A stretch of 64,000 nucleotides of DNA from Algiphilus sp022763315 (GTDB lineage: Bacteria; Pseudomonadota; Gammaproteobacteria; Nevskiales; Nevskiaceae): NCBI RefSeq assembly GCF_965249985.1, contig NZ_OZ252280.1, one strand, 5' to 3'. Under the pieces are notes generated by a model, which worked only from the letters and a program-made list of their open reading frames with translations, was not told the DNA's origin and did not search any database. Position numbers and translations under genes: made by a program. Shown here in pieces: positions 8,708 through 18,012 of this stretch. The number at the start of each line of letters is the position of its first letter. Within the stretch, counting starts at the first letter, position 1.

Positions 8708-9316
8708 ATGATGGACCCTGCCCCGCCGCTGGAAATCCCGCTCTTCCCGCTACGCAGCGTGCTGTTCCCCGCCGGTTTTCTGCCTCTGCGCATCTTTGAA
8801 CCGCGCTATCTGGCGATGACTGACGCCTGTCTCAGAGACCAAAGCGTCTTTGGCGTCTGCCTGATCCGCGCCGGCTTCGAGACTGGCCAACCAGCCGTGC
8901 CGCACGCGGTCGGCTGCACCGCGCGCATCCGTGAATGGGAGCAACCGCAGCCAGAGCGCTACACCCTGATGGCCACGGGGGAGAACCGCTTCACGATCCA
9001 GGACAGCTGGACGCGCGACGATGGCTTGCTCATGGCGAAGGTGCGGTTGCTGGAACCGCCTGACCCACTCCCGGTACCGGACGCGCACCACCATCTGGCG
9101 GAACTGCTTGAGCGCGCCATCACCCAGATCGGCGATGCTCAATTCCCGTCACCCCAACGGCTCGACGACGCTGCCTGGGTGGCCAATCGGCTGACGGAAC
9201 TGCTGCCGGTCACCCCCGAGCGCAAGCAACAGATCCTGGAGTGCGAGGACCCCGCGCGCGCGTTGGCCAAGGTGGAGCAGATGCTGGCGGAGCTGCGCGA
9301 GGATCCGCCGATCTAG
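8708..9316 (+). CDS. Lon substrate-binding-domain (LON_SB) protein
   Basis: This 202-aa protein consists of the Lon N-terminal domain only: IPLFPLRSVLFPAGFLPLRI at residues 9-28, then EPRYLAMTDACL, then the later beta-strand TATGENRFTI. A helical tail at about 130-200 ends with KVEQMLAELREDPP. There is no AAA+ module and no protease domain, and the length is that of stand-alone LON_SB proteins. Their role is unclear; binding of unfolded proteins is usually assumed. It is a single gene, convergent with the large gene that follows. Confidence 0.88.
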   Translation: MMDPAPPLEIPLFPLRSVLFPAGFLPLRIFEPRYLAMTDACLRDQSVFGVCLIRAGFETGQPAVPHAVGCTARIREWEQPQPERYTLMATGENRFTIQDSWTRDDGLLMAKVRLLEPPDPLPVPDAHHHLAELLERAITQIGDAQFPSPQRLDDAAWVANRLTELLPVTPERKQQILECEDPARALAKVEQMLAELREDPPI

Positions 9317-9417
9317 GCTACATATCGCAACCTTGCTAACAGCCGCGCGCGCCGACACAGGAAGCGCACCCTGTGTCCGGCGGCGATGCGTTGATGCGCT
9401 CGCACTTCAGCGCCGCG

Positions 9418-11517
9418 TCAGGGCCTACCCAGCGCCTGGTCATAGGCGCGCGCCAATCCGAGCTGGGCGTGGACACGGTGCTGGCTGTACCGCTCCCATA
9501 CCTCGCGCAGCGCATCCGCGGCACTGCGTCGATAGGCGACTGAGAAGCTCTGCCGCAGGGAGAGCAGTTCGCCAATGATGGCGTTGGCTTCTTCGCTCCC
9601 CTGCTCGCGCAGACGGGCGATGAGCGGCGCGGTGGTGGCGAAGGCTTCCTGTAGCGCGACAGTTTCAGGCGCTGTCACCCAGTCTTTCAGCCACCAGTGC
9701 AAGTCGGTCGAGGCAACGGACTGATCCTGATTCAGTCCGGCTGAGGTCAGGGTCGGTGCGGCGCCAGCTTCGATCAGGTTCATGGCCGCTTGCCACCGCA
9801 TCTCGACCACGTCGAGACGATCCAGCGACTGCTCCAGAAGGGTGACGCCGCCCCAGACATCGCCCACGGCGAAAGCGGCATCGGCCGCTGCCAGATAGCC
9901 CTCCACCACGCTCGGATCACGGGCATTGCGCGCGAACAAGGCATCCCAGAATGGCATGGCATTCTGCTGCGCGCTCGCGGGCGTTTCGGGCAAGCGGGCG
10001 CGCTCGAAGCGGCTCGCGTTGCGGCACGCCGACACCGTATCGATAAAGTGCTGCAACTCGAAGCAGCCGATGGTGCCGGTCTTGAAGAGTGCCCGTAGCG
10101 CGGTTTCGTTCAGGCCACCAGAGCTGAGGTCCGGAATCGGCTGCCGCTTGAGCGGCGGGTTCTCGCCGGTGAGCATCGCCCAGCCACGACCGAGCAGCGC
10201 GCTTTCCGCATAGGGACCGTCGAGCGAGACGCGATCGAAGGCGGCTGCGGCCTCGCGCCCCTGGCGTTGCTGGAGCAAGGCCCAGCCCAGCATGTGATTG
10301 GCCTGGTCACTGAGTATCTGGCCCACCGGTCCACGGGTCGTACGCGCCGCCACCAGGTCGAAAACCGACATTGCTTCCACCAGCTTGCCTTGCTGCGCCA
10401 GCGCGATGCCGTAGTTGAGAAGCATGAAGAACAGTGTCGGGTTGGCCGCCTCACGTTCTCCCCAGATCTCGCCCACCTGCAGATGCGGGCCGCGCTGCAG
10501 CACCTCCAGCGCCTCCGCACTGCGTCCGGCGCGCAGCAGCGTCACCCCCAAGCGATCGCGCAATCCAATCTCACGTTCGAGGGGGTCCAGGGCCTCTGCG
10601 GCGCGCAGGATGTCGATGGCTTGCTCGAGTGCACCACGCCCTGCGTCCGTAGTGGCGAAACGCAGGCCCAGGTCGATCAGGCGGTCATCGGACAGCTCTG
10701 CATCCGAGGTCGCACGCAGCGCGCGCTCCGCCTCCCCGCGATAGCCGCGTTGCAGGGCGCAGCGTGCATACAGGCTGAGCAAAGCAGGGGGCGCAGCATC
10801 GCCATAGCTGTCCACCGCCGCCCGCAGCAGCAGCAGGCCATCAAGGGCGGTCGCTCCACCGCGCTCGCACTGGCGTTCGCCCAGCCGAACGTCGGGCGCG
10901 CGGAGCGCCTCGCGGTAAAGATTGTTGCGCTGATGATCCACCTGCAGCGAAAAGCCGATCCAGCGCACCACCGACTCCAGGAAGGTGCTGGCGTCGCGAT
11001 CGCCCCACAACACCAACTCGGGCAGCGTCTCCAGATCATCGGCCAGCTGCACTTCAATGAGGCGCTCGTCGCCTTGCAACTCCACTTCCATCGCGTGCAC
11101 GGCCACACCGTCGCCATAACGCACAATCAGCCGATACGTGCCCGGCCCCGGATGCGGAGCGCGACCGAGCACATCCGCAGGCGCCGGCGCGCCCTCGGAG
11201 CGGCTGCCGATGCGCGAATCGAAGCGCAGCAATTCCGCGTCGGTGACTTCGTGCAGGCCCACCGATACCTCGCCAAGGCCCGCCTCGGATCGAACAAACC
11301 AGACCAGGGCATTCCTCGTGCGCGCTTCCTCGGGCAAAGGAAGCTGCGCGATGGCCTGTGCCGTCAGTGCGTCATAACGCGCATACAGTGCATCGTGGTC
11401 GGGCGCTGGCGCCGCCGCGGCCGAAACCACGAATGCCAGTCCGCCGACGCCGATGAGCTTCCGTGCCCAGGCCACGCACGCTTGCAATCGTCGGCCGTCC
11501 CTTGCCATTCCTCCCAT
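9418..11517 (-). CDS. Large exported protein with TPR-like helical repeats, unknown function
   Basis: I do not recognise a named family. The 699-aa product has a signal peptide (basic residues 5-20, hydrophobic to about 36, AAAAP cleavage region). A beta-rich section follows at about 60-170, where FDSRIGSRS and YRLIVRYGDG recall a prepeptidase-like C-terminal or bacterial beta-sandwich domain. A long alpha-helical part at about 200-690 has tetratricopeptide-like pairs, for example ALSLYARCALQRGYRGEAERAL-like and LNYGIALAQQGKLVEAMSVF segments. It is probably periplasmic. It lies 90 bases downstream of the chemotaxis operon on the same strand; whether it belongs to that operon is open. The first ATG is used, but the ATG at 11508 is also possible. 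Confidence 0.6.
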   Translation of the reverse strand: MGGMARDGRRLQACVAWARKLIGVGGLAFVVSAAAAPAPDHDALYARYDALTAQAIAQLPLPEEARTRNALVWFVRSEAGLGEVSVGLHEVTDAELLRFDSRIGSRSEGAPAPADVLGRAPHPGPGTYRLIVRYGDGVAVHAMEVELQGDERLIEVQLADDLETLPELVLWGDRDASTFLESVVRWIGFSLQVDHQRNNLYREALRAPDVRLGERQCERGGATALDGLLLLRAAVDSYGDAAPPALLSLYARCALQRGYRGEAERALRATSDAELSDDRLIDLGLRFATTDAGRGALEQAIDILRAAEALDPLEREIGLRDRLGVTLLRAGRSAEALEVLQRGPHLQVGEIWGEREAANPTLFFMLLNYGIALAQQGKLVEAMSVFDLVAARTTRGPVGQILSDQANHMLGWALLQQRQGREAAAAFDRVSLDGPYAESALLGRGWAMLTGENPPLKRQPIPDLSSGGLNETALRALFKTGTIGCFELQHFIDTVSACRNASRFERARLPETPASAQQNAMPFWDALFARNARDPSVVEGYLAAADAAFAVGDVWGGVTLLEQSLDRLDVVEMRWQAAMNLIEAGAAPTLTSAGLNQDQSVASTDLHWWLKDWVTAPETVALQEAFATTAPLIARLREQGSEEANAIIGELLSLRQSFSVAYRRSAADALREVWERYSQHRVHAQLGLARAYDQALGRP

Positions 11518-11607
11518 CTCGCACGCTCTCTGTCGCCTTTATTGGTAGGGCCCGATCATAACGCGCGGCGACAGTGCGATCGTGCTGGCGCGCTGACGCA
11601 GCGCCGC

Positions 11608-12744
11608 TCAGAAGAGTTCGACCGATCCCGCCTTCAAATCGGATTGGGATACTGGCTTGTGCACGGGACGATTGAGCTCGACCACTTTGGACCGGGCGGC
11701 TTCCTTGGAGGCCAGCGCCTGCGCCGGATCCACACCGCGCTTGCTTACGCCGTTGGCCGCGTCGGCGGTATCCTGAAGGCGCTTGAGGTGCACCTCGGCC
11801 GCCCCCAGGGCCTGGGTGGCGATATCGTCGAATTGCAGTGCGCGCACCGCCTCATCCACTGAGCGGCCCACCTTCTGACTGCCCTTGGTGGCCTGCTCCG
11901 CGGTGCGGTCCAGCGCTTCCCGGATGGCGCGGACATGGCCCACCAAGGCCTCGGTCTGACGGCTGGCCTCAGCGGACAGGTCGCTGTCCTGATCCACCAT
12001 GTGCTCCACCGCCTCACGTGCCGAGGCGACCGATTCCTTGGCTTCGGTGGCCAGTTTGCGAATCTGCTCATTGAAGCTGTTGGAGCGTTGCGACAGCGAA
12101 CGCACTTCTTCCGCCACCACGGCAAAGCCGCGACCGGCCTCCCCGGCGCGCGCCGCCTCGATGGCCGCGTTCAGTGCGAGCAGGTTGGTCTGATCGGCGA
12201 TGGACTTGACGTCCTCCAGCAGTACAAACATGCCGTCGAGACGCTGCGCCATGTCGTCGATGCGCGCGACTGTCGCGGCCGAACGCTTACCCACATCGGA
12301 GAGACGGCCGGCAAAGGCCTGCATCAGCTGCTGCGTTTCCTCCGCGAAATTACTCACGCTGATATCCCGCCCTTCGGGTTGGGCCAGGCGACGCACCAAC
12401 TGTTCCTGCTCCTTGGCCTGCGCCGCCATGTCGGAGAAGTTCTTGCTCAAGCTGCCGATGGCCTCGGAGATCAGCCCCCGCACGCGGCCGATCTCGTTCA
12501 ATACACCGCCGATTTCCTCATCGGCGCGCTCCCCGAGCTGTTCCAGCAACTGGTGGTCCCCCGTCTGGGAAGCCGGTTGCTGCCCTTTGTGCAGGGCCCA
12601 CCACAGTGCGACGCCCCAGGCGGCAAAGGCCACGGCGCTGGCCGCCGCCACCGCCCAGGCAGGAAGCCCTGCGAGGGGTAGCGCCAGTGCAACTAGGGAA
12701 AGCAATGCGGCGGGTGCGAAGTGCTTGATCATGGCCTGTCTCAT
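11608..12744 (-). CDS. Methyl-accepting chemotaxis protein, short, membrane bound
   Basis: This 378-aa receptor has two closely spaced N-terminal hydrophobic segments (about residues 8-50) with almost no periplasmic loop, a coiled-coil part, and the conserved signalling hairpin tip NLLALNAAIEAARAGEAGRG at about residues 186-205, followed by FAVVAEEVRSLSQRS. It should form arrays with CheA and CheW and sense an internal or membrane-linked cue. It lacks the xWxxF tail found on the other two receptors here, ending instead in GSVELF. Its ATG overlaps the cheB stop codon (ATGA), so it is the last coupled gene of the operon. Confidence 0.88.
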   Translation of the reverse strand: MRQAMIKHFAPAALLSLVALALPLAGLPAWAVAAASAVAFAAWGVALWWALHKGQQPASQTGDHQLLEQLGERADEEIGGVLNEIGRVRGLISEAIGSLSKNFSDMAAQAKEQEQLVRRLAQPEGRDISVSNFAEETQQLMQAFAGRLSDVGKRSAATVARIDDMAQRLDGMFVLLEDVKSIADQTNLLALNAAIEAARAGEAGRGFAVVAEEVRSLSQRSNSFNEQIRKLATEAKESVASAREAVEHMVDQDSDLSAEASRQTEALVGHVRAIREALDRTAEQATKGSQKVGRSVDEAVRALQFDDIATQALGAAEVHLKRLQDTADAANGVSKRGVDPAQALASKEAARSKVVELNRPVHKPVSQSDLKAGSVELF

Positions 12745-13829
12745 GGTGAAATCCTCTTCTCGGAATATCGGCCGGCGGCGGGGGAACTTGATGACCGTGT
12801 GCGTGCGGCATCGGCCACGATTTGGGCCACATGCTGCAGAGGCACAACCCGATCCGCTGCGCCCAGGGAAACCGCCACGCCCGGCATACCCCAGACAATG
12901 CTGGTGGCTTCATCCTGGGCGATGGTGAAGACGCCACTGTTGTGAAGCGCCTCCATACCGCGCGCGCCGTCGTCGCCCATGCCGGTGAGCAGCACGGCGG
13001 CGATACAGTCCCGCTTGAACGCCATGGCACTGTCGAACAGCACATCCACCGCCGGCCGGTGCCGGTTGACGGGAGGGCTCTCGTCGAGCCGGATGGCGTA
13101 GCCGCCGCGTGCGCGCACGATGCGCATGTGCAGCCCGCCAGGTGCGACATAGGCGTGTCCCGCCTGCAGCGCCTGACCGTCCACGGCATGGCGCACGAAC
13201 AAAGGGCTGCTGCGATCCAGGCGCTCCGCAAAGGACGCGGAGAAAGCCGGCGGAATGTGCTGCACGATCAGCACCGCGACATCCGGCAGACGCCAACGTT
13301 CCAACACTTCGCGGATCGCCTCGGTGCCTCCGGTAGAGGCGCCGATCAGGCAGAACCTGCTGGCGGTGGCGACATTGCCGGCAAACTTGGCGGGATTGAC
13401 GGGCTCCGCCATCCGCATGCGGGGCCGGCTCTTGGAGGCGGCACGGATCGCTCGCACCAGCTCGTCCTTGGCCGCAGCCAGTTCGGCATTGGTAGTGCCC
13501 GCCGGCTTCTGCAGCACTTCCACGGCGCCGAGGGCGAAGGCCTGCAAGGTGGTCTGCGCGCCTTTGGCGGTCAACGACGACACCATTACCACCGGTGTCG
13601 GTCGCAGACGCATCAGATTTTCGAGGAAGCGCAGGCCGTTCATACGCGGCATTTCGACGTCGAGGGTGATGACGTCGGGGTTCAGGGCCTTGATGCGTTC
13701 GCGCGCTTCATAGGCATCAGCGGCCTCTCCAATGACCGCAATATCCTGCGTGTCCGCCAACAGTTCGCGCAGCAGCGCACGCATGGCGGCCGAATCGTCC
13801 ACAAGGAGGACACGAATGGGAGTGCTCAT
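12741..13829 (-). CDS. cheB: CheB receptor methylesterase/deamidase
   Basis: The 362-aa protein has an N-terminal receiver domain (LLVDDSAAMR with the acidic pair at residues 11-12; VITLDVEMPRMNG with the phosphorylated Asp near 56; SSLTAKG for the switch residues). A linker leads to the C-terminal methylesterase domain, with catalytic Ser in LIGASTGG, His in VQHIPPAFS and Asp in LTGMGDDGARG. It removes methyl groups from, or deamidates, receptor glutamates after phosphorylation by CheA. It is the only cheB in the window although there are two cheA genes. Both ends overlap neighbours by 4 bases (cheD upstream, the receptor gene downstream). Confidence 0.96.
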   Translation of the reverse strand: MSTPIRVLLVDDSAAMRALLRELLADTQDIAVIGEAADAYEARERIKALNPDVITLDVEMPRMNGLRFLENLMRLRPTPVVMVSSLTAKGAQTTLQAFALGAVEVLQKPAGTTNAELAAAKDELVRAIRAASKSRPRMRMAEPVNPAKFAGNVATASRFCLIGASTGGTEAIREVLERWRLPDVAVLIVQHIPPAFSASFAERLDRSSPLFVRHAVDGQALQAGHAYVAPGGLHMRIVRARGGYAIRLDESPPVNRHRPAVDVLFDSAMAFKRDCIAAVLLTGMGDDGARGMEALHNSGVFTIAQDEATSIVWGMPGVAVSLGAADRVVPLQHVAQIVADAARTRSSSSPAAGRYSEKRISP

Positions 13830-14419
13830 GAGAAAAGTTCCACTCGAGGCTTCTGGTACTGAGCCACGCGCTCGCGATACCGGGCTTCGGCATCGGCCAG
13901 CTCCAGGCTGTGTGCCAGGGGAAGACGACGCACACGTGCTTCGGAGGTCGCCGGAAAAAAGAGCACCTTGCGCGGATGGGGTCCCATCAGATCCTCACCC
14001 GTGATGGGGATACCCTCGGTTGCAAGAAAGCGCTTGACGAAGGTGGCGTTCTGGCGGCCGACATCGATACTGGTCACCGCCGCGAGTACCGCCCCGCCAC
14101 CGAAGACCTTGGCGCGCAGCCGATCACGACGCGCTCCCAGCTTGAGCACGTCATTGATCAGCAGCTCCATGGCATAGACGCCATAGCGGCCGCTGGCCTG
14201 ATCGCCACTCGGCAGCAGAAAGTGGTTCATGCCACCTATGCCGGCATCACTTTCTTCATAGATGCAAGCCGCAACGCAGCTGCCGAGGGTGGTCGCCAGC
14301 ACAGGCTGTCCCGAGCGCGAACGCGCCTTCAAGGCCTGGTGCTCGCCCGGGAGAATCTTGATAACCCGTGCGTCCAGCCGCGTATCGATATAACCGTCGA
14401 CGGTAGCCAAGGCGTTCAT
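13826..14419 (-). CDS. cheD: CheD receptor glutamine deamidase
   Basis: The 197-aa product shows the CheD active-site pattern: TTLGSCVAACIYEE with catalytic Cys48 and GGMNHFLLP with His66. Then come the RYGVYAMELLINDVLKLGA helix and the AKVFGGGAVL strand. It deamidates glutamines on receptors and in some species exchanges with CheC. No cheC is present here. The ATG at 14419 is 4 bases into the cheR stop (ATGA). A longer open frame upstream is only the shadow of cheR. Operon position between cheR and cheB is common in gammaproteobacterial and betaproteobacterial chemosensory clusters. Confidence 0.95.
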   Translation of the reverse strand: MNALATVDGYIDTRLDARVIKILPGEHQALKARSRSGQPVLATTLGSCVAACIYEESDAGIGGMNHFLLPSGDQASGRYGVYAMELLINDVLKLGARRDRLRAKVFGGGAVLAAVTSIDVGRQNATFVKRFLATEGIPITGEDLMGPHPRKVLFFPATSEARVRRLPLAHSLELADAEARYRERVAQYQKPRVELFS

Positions 14420-15255
14420 GCCGCAAAGCCGACGTGCCGGGATCGCACCGGCGCATACACGGTGCGTCCGCAGGCACGCACGACATCCGCGGCGTGGAAG
14501 AAGCTCTCGGAATGCCCCGCAAAGAACAGCCCTTCCGGGCGCAGCATGGGCGCCATGCGTTCCAGCAGGCGGCGCTGCGTGGCCTTGTCGAAGTAGATCA
14601 TGACGTTGCGGCAGAAGATGGCGTCCAGCGGCCCCTGCACCGGCCATTGCCGGTCGAGCAGGTTGCTGGGCGCGAAGCGCACCAGCTTTTGCAGTGCGGG
14701 GATCACGCGGACCTGTCCCGTGTTGTCGCCGGTGCCGCGCTGGAAGTAGCGCCGCTTGCGGGCTTCCGACAAGCCCTCGATGCGCGTCAGCGGGTACACC
14801 GCTCGCCGCGCGGTCTGCAGGCAGGCAGTATCGATATCGGTGGCGATGATCTCCACCGGAGGCTGCAGGCCATCGAAGGCTTCGCAGGCGGTGATCGCCA
14901 GGGTCCAGGCTTCTTCTCCGGTGGAGGCGCCCGCACACCAGATGCGTTGCTGCGTCGGCGCCCCCTTGCGGCGCAGCAGTTCGCGCAGCATGTCGAAGTG
15001 GTGCGACTCCCGGAAAAAACTGGTGAGATTGGTGGTCAGCGCGTTGACGAAGTCCTGCCAATCATCGCTGGATCCCTGCCGCTCCAGCCGATCGAGGTAA
15101 TCGCTGACGCTGCGCAGATGCGCCTTGCGCAGCAGACGCGCCAACCGACTGTAGGCCATGTCGCGCTTGCCATCCGCCAATGCGATACCGGCGCGTTGGC
15201 GGATCAGGGCGCGGATGCGATCGAAGTCGCGGTCCGTGTACGCGAACTCACTCAT
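14416..15255 (-). CDS. cheR: CheR receptor methyltransferase
   Basis: The 279-aa protein has the CheR N-terminal helical domain (FAYTDRDFDRIRALIRQ, residues 4-20, through TTNLTSFFRESHHFDML near 95). The Rossmann methyltransferase domain carries IWCAGASTGEEAWTLAI (SAM binding, near 115-131), the DIDTACLQTARRAVYP segment and FCRNVMIYFDK near 225. It methylates receptor glutamates using SAM. It is the sole cheR in the window, so it probably serves both CheA systems. The two PAS receptors just upstream carry xWxxF tails of the kind that tether CheR. The start overlaps the stop of a small ORF by 4 bases (ATGA). Confidence 0.96.
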   Translation of the reverse strand: MSEFAYTDRDFDRIRALIRQRAGIALADGKRDMAYSRLARLLRKAHLRSVSDYLDRLERQGSSDDWQDFVNALTTNLTSFFRESHHFDMLRELLRRKGAPTQQRIWCAGASTGEEAWTLAITACEAFDGLQPPVEIIATDIDTACLQTARRAVYPLTRIEGLSEARKRRYFQRGTGDNTGQVRVIPALQKLVRFAPSNLLDRQWPVQGPLDAIFCRNVMIYFDKATQRRLLERMAPMLRPEGLFFAGHSESFFHAADVVRACGRTVYAPVRSRHVGFAA

Positions 15256-15443
15256 TGGCGGTGCTCCGGTGCCGGTTGCCGCGCCGCTTGCGGTGAAGAC
15301 AGTACAAGCCGCGTCGTCGAGCGCTGCCCGCCCTGCACCACCCCCATGCCATCCAATCCGGCGCCCCAGGCCGCGAAGATGCGGGCCATGGAAACGACGC
15401 TGGCCGACATGTCACGTACCGGGGCGGGGGTCGGGCTTACCAT
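15252..15443 (-). CDS. Candidate 63-aa protein between a receptor and cheR
   Basis: The ORF is 63 aa (MVSPTPAPVRDMSASVVSMA..., ending APEHRQ) and matches no family I know. Three things support it. Its ATG lies 12 bases after the stop of the PAS receptor gene. An ACGGAG ribosome-binding site sits 5 bases before that ATG. Its TGA overlaps the cheR ATG (ATGA), the same coupling used by cheR/cheD, cheD/cheB and cheB/receptor. Without it, cheR would be the one gene here with a 200-base leader. A central hydrophobic stretch (ARIFAAWGAGLDGMGVV) may form a helix. It may still be a chance ORF in GC-rich DNA. Confidence 0.45.
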   Translation of the reverse strand: MVSPTPAPVRDMSASVVSMARIFAAWGAGLDGMGVVQGGQRSTTRLVLSSPQAARQPAPEHRQ

Positions 15444-15454
15444 GACGGCTCCGT

Positions 15455-17950
15455 TCAGAAGCTGGTCCACTGGTCGTTGTCGTCATGACTGCCGGCAGCC
15501 TGCGCGGTCGGCGTGTCGTAGGCGTTATGCCCATTGACCCAGGAAGGCGCGGCCTTGCCGTTCTTCGCCTTGGGCACCGAAACGCTCTTCGTAACGAAGC
15601 TGTTGTCCGGGTGTTGGCGGGCGTTGGCGTTCGTTTCGGAGTTGTGATCTCCCGTACCAGCCATCGCGTCAGCGGCTTCCTGGCGGCGGCGCTTGAGCTC
15701 GTGCGCGGCCTGTTCGCTGATGCGGAACTGCTGGACCAGCTTCTCCATCGTGCCGGCCTGCTCTTCCATCGAGCGTGCGGCGGCGGAGGCTTCCTCCACG
15801 AGGGAGGCGTTCTGCTGGGTGACCTCGTCCATCTGCGTCACGGTCTGACTCACCTGCTCGATGCCGGAGCTCTGCTCCGCCGAGGCCGAGCTGATCTCCG
15901 CCATGATGTCCGTCACCCGCTTCACCGAGGCCACGATCTCTTCCATCGTCGTGCCCGCACGGTTCACCAGTTCGGTACCGCCGCTGATCTTCTCCACCGA
16001 GTCGGAAATCAGCTGCTTGATCTCCTTCGCCGCAGAGGCCGAGCGCTGCGCCAGATTGCGCACCTCGCCCGCCACCACCGCAAAGCCCCGACCCTGCTCC
16101 CCAGCACGCGCGGCTTCCACCGCCGCGTTCAGCGCCAGGATGTTGGTCTGGAAGGCGATGCCGTCAATGACGCCGATGATGTCGGCAATCTTCTTGGAGC
16201 TGGCGTTGATCTCACTCATGGTGGTCACCACCTGCTGCACCACCTCGCCACCGCGGGTCGCCACATTGGAGGCGCTGATGGTCTGCTCGTTGGCCTGCTT
16301 GGCGTTGTCCGCGTTCTGCTTCACCGTGGCGGTGAGCTCTTCCATCGACGACGCCGTCTCTTCCAGACTCGCCGCCTGCTCTTCGGTCCGTGAGGACAGA
16401 TCACTGTTGCCGGCCGCTATCTCGCGCGCCGCCACGTTGATCGACTCCGAGGCCTGACGAATCGACACCACCATGTCGGTGAGCTTGTCCATCGTGGTGT
16501 TGGCGTCTTCCTTCAGCTTGGCGAAAGTGCCTGAGTACTCCGCCGTGATCCGCTTCGTCAGATCGCCTTCGGCCATGCTGCCCAGAATGCCCAGCACTTC
16601 GTTGAAGGCCTTCTCGTTGGTATCCAGCAGCTGGTTCATGCCTTCGGCAAGACGCAGAAAGAAGTCTTCCTTGTCCACCACCGATACCCGCGCCGAGAAA
16701 TCCCCATTCACCGCACCCTGCACGATGTCGCTGACTTCCTGCTCCACCGCCACTTCCGCCGTACGGTCCAGCCACTCCACCACCGTGCCCGCGCGCTGGC
16801 CCTGATTGTCATGGATCGGATTCAAGGTCAGTGACATGGTGCGACCACCTACCTTGATCTGGGTGGTGAAGGTGTCGCGCAGGGCGTCGATGACGCGGAT
16901 CTGGTGTTCCGGGTGCTTATGGAAGCTGTCGATATTGGTGCCCAGCACCTTGCGCACATCGAACTGCGGCAGATCCTTGCGCAGATCGGATTCCACACTC
17001 GCCAGCATTTCGTGCAGTGAATGGTTCAGATACACGATGTTGCGGTCGTTATCCGCAATCATGACGTTGGTGGACACGTTGTCGAGCGCGTTGCGGATAC
17101 GGAGGTTCTCTTCCGCCACCGCCTTCTCGTTGCGCGCCCGTTCCTCGACTTCCTGCTGCAGCTGCAGTTCGGCGGTACGGTCCTGCCACTCGACCACCGT
17201 GCCCGCGCGGCTGCCATCCTTGTCGAAGATCGGACTTGCGATCAATCCAAAGGTACGCCCGCCAAGCTTGATCTCGGTCTTGTGACTGGATTGCAAGGCC
17301 GCCAGCATCTTCTGCTGATGCTCCGGATGCTTGTGGAAGCGGTCGATGGAGGCATTCATCAGGCCGTCCACCCGAAAAGCCGGAATCTCTTTCTGGATGT
17401 CGGCTTCGGCCTGGACCAGCATCTCGCGTACCGCTGGATTCATGTACACGATGCGCCGATCGTTGTCGGCGATCATCACATTGGTGGTGACATTCTCCAG
17501 CGCATGACTGATGCGCAGCGCGTAGGCGTCGTTGCGCACGGCCTGGGTGATATCCATCGCGTACTTGATGACCTTGACCGGGCGGCCATGCTCATCGCGA
17601 ATGGGGTTGTAGCTGGCTTCGAGCCAGATTTCGCTGCCATCCTTGGCGAAGCGCCGGTACCGGCTGGCTTCGCGCTGGCCTTCACCGAGCCGCTGCCAGA
17701 AGTCGCGATAGGCCTGGGTGGCGGCTTCCGCTGGATCCATGAAGATGCGGTGATGCTTGCCGCGAATTTCCTCGATGCTGTAGCCGGTGGCGCCCAGAAA
17801 CAGGTCGTTGGCATCAAGGATATTGCCTTGCAGATCGAATTCGATGACGGCCATCGCTTCGCGCACCGCGCGCGCCTGGCCCTCCATCTCGGCGACGTGT
17901 GTGGCGTATTGCTTGCCGAGGCGGGAGAAGATGTTGTGGGGCTTGCTCAT
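15455..17950 (-). CDS. Cytoplasmic receptor with three PAS domains and xWxxF tail
   Basis: The 831-aa protein has no membrane helix. It has a first PAS with PAC (about residues 20-140; FDLQGNILDANDLFLGATGY, VIKYAMDITQ), two further related PAS repeats (each starting NVMIADNDR, about 150-270 and 290-410; each ending GTVVEW.DRTAE), a HAMP-like linker and the full signalling domain with NILALNAAVEAARAGEQGRG. The C-terminus, DQWTSF, fits the xWxxF pentapeptide that binds CheR/CheB. PAS domains often hold heme or flavin, so oxygen or redox sensing is plausible. I chose the ATG at 17950; the open frame to 18028 overlaps the upstream gene. The 3' half is almost identical to the next receptor. Confidence 0.9.
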   Translation of the reverse strand: MSKPHNIFSRLGKQYATHVAEMEGQARAVREAMAVIEFDLQGNILDANDLFLGATGYSIEEIRGKHHRIFMDPAEAATQAYRDFWQRLGEGQREASRYRRFAKDGSEIWLEASYNPIRDEHGRPVKVIKYAMDITQAVRNDAYALRISHALENVTTNVMIADNDRRIVYMNPAVREMLVQAEADIQKEIPAFRVDGLMNASIDRFHKHPEHQQKMLAALQSSHKTEIKLGGRTFGLIASPIFDKDGSRAGTVVEWQDRTAELQLQQEVEERARNEKAVAEENLRIRNALDNVSTNVMIADNDRNIVYLNHSLHEMLASVESDLRKDLPQFDVRKVLGTNIDSFHKHPEHQIRVIDALRDTFTTQIKVGGRTMSLTLNPIHDNQGQRAGTVVEWLDRTAEVAVEQEVSDIVQGAVNGDFSARVSVVDKEDFFLRLAEGMNQLLDTNEKAFNEVLGILGSMAEGDLTKRITAEYSGTFAKLKEDANTTMDKLTDMVVSIRQASESINVAAREIAAGNSDLSSRTEEQAASLEETASSMEELTATVKQNADNAKQANEQTISASNVATRGGEVVQQVVTTMSEINASSKKIADIIGVIDGIAFQTNILALNAAVEAARAGEQGRGFAVVAGEVRNLAQRSASAAKEIKQLISDSVEKISGGTELVNRAGTTMEEIVASVKRVTDIMAEISSASAEQSSGIEQVSQTVTQMDEVTQQNASLVEEASAAARSMEEQAGTMEKLVQQFRISEQAAHELKRRRQEAADAMAGTGDHNSETNANARQHPDNSFVTKSVSVPKAKNGKAAPSWVNGHNAYDTPTAQAAGSHDDNDQWTSF
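15789..16795 (-). repeat. Near-identical receptor signalling block, copy 1
   Basis: This 1007-bp block matches 18353-19359 at a fixed offset of 2564 bases with only two differences that I found by reading (in the region 16655-16720). It encodes the HAMP-like linker and signalling domain of the three-PAS receptor. Identity stops abruptly at both ends: C-terminal tails and PAS domains differ. Confidence 0.9.
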
Positions 17951-18012
17951 GGTGGTGCTCGCTTGAAATGCGTTATGGATGGCAGTGCGGCTGGACGGCT
18001 TGCCCGAGGGCA

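Noticed and set aside
10267..11862. 531-codon plus-strand frame opposite the large exported protein and a receptor gene
   Set aside because: No family motif, crosses two real genes, and has composition expected for antisense of GC-rich coding DNA.
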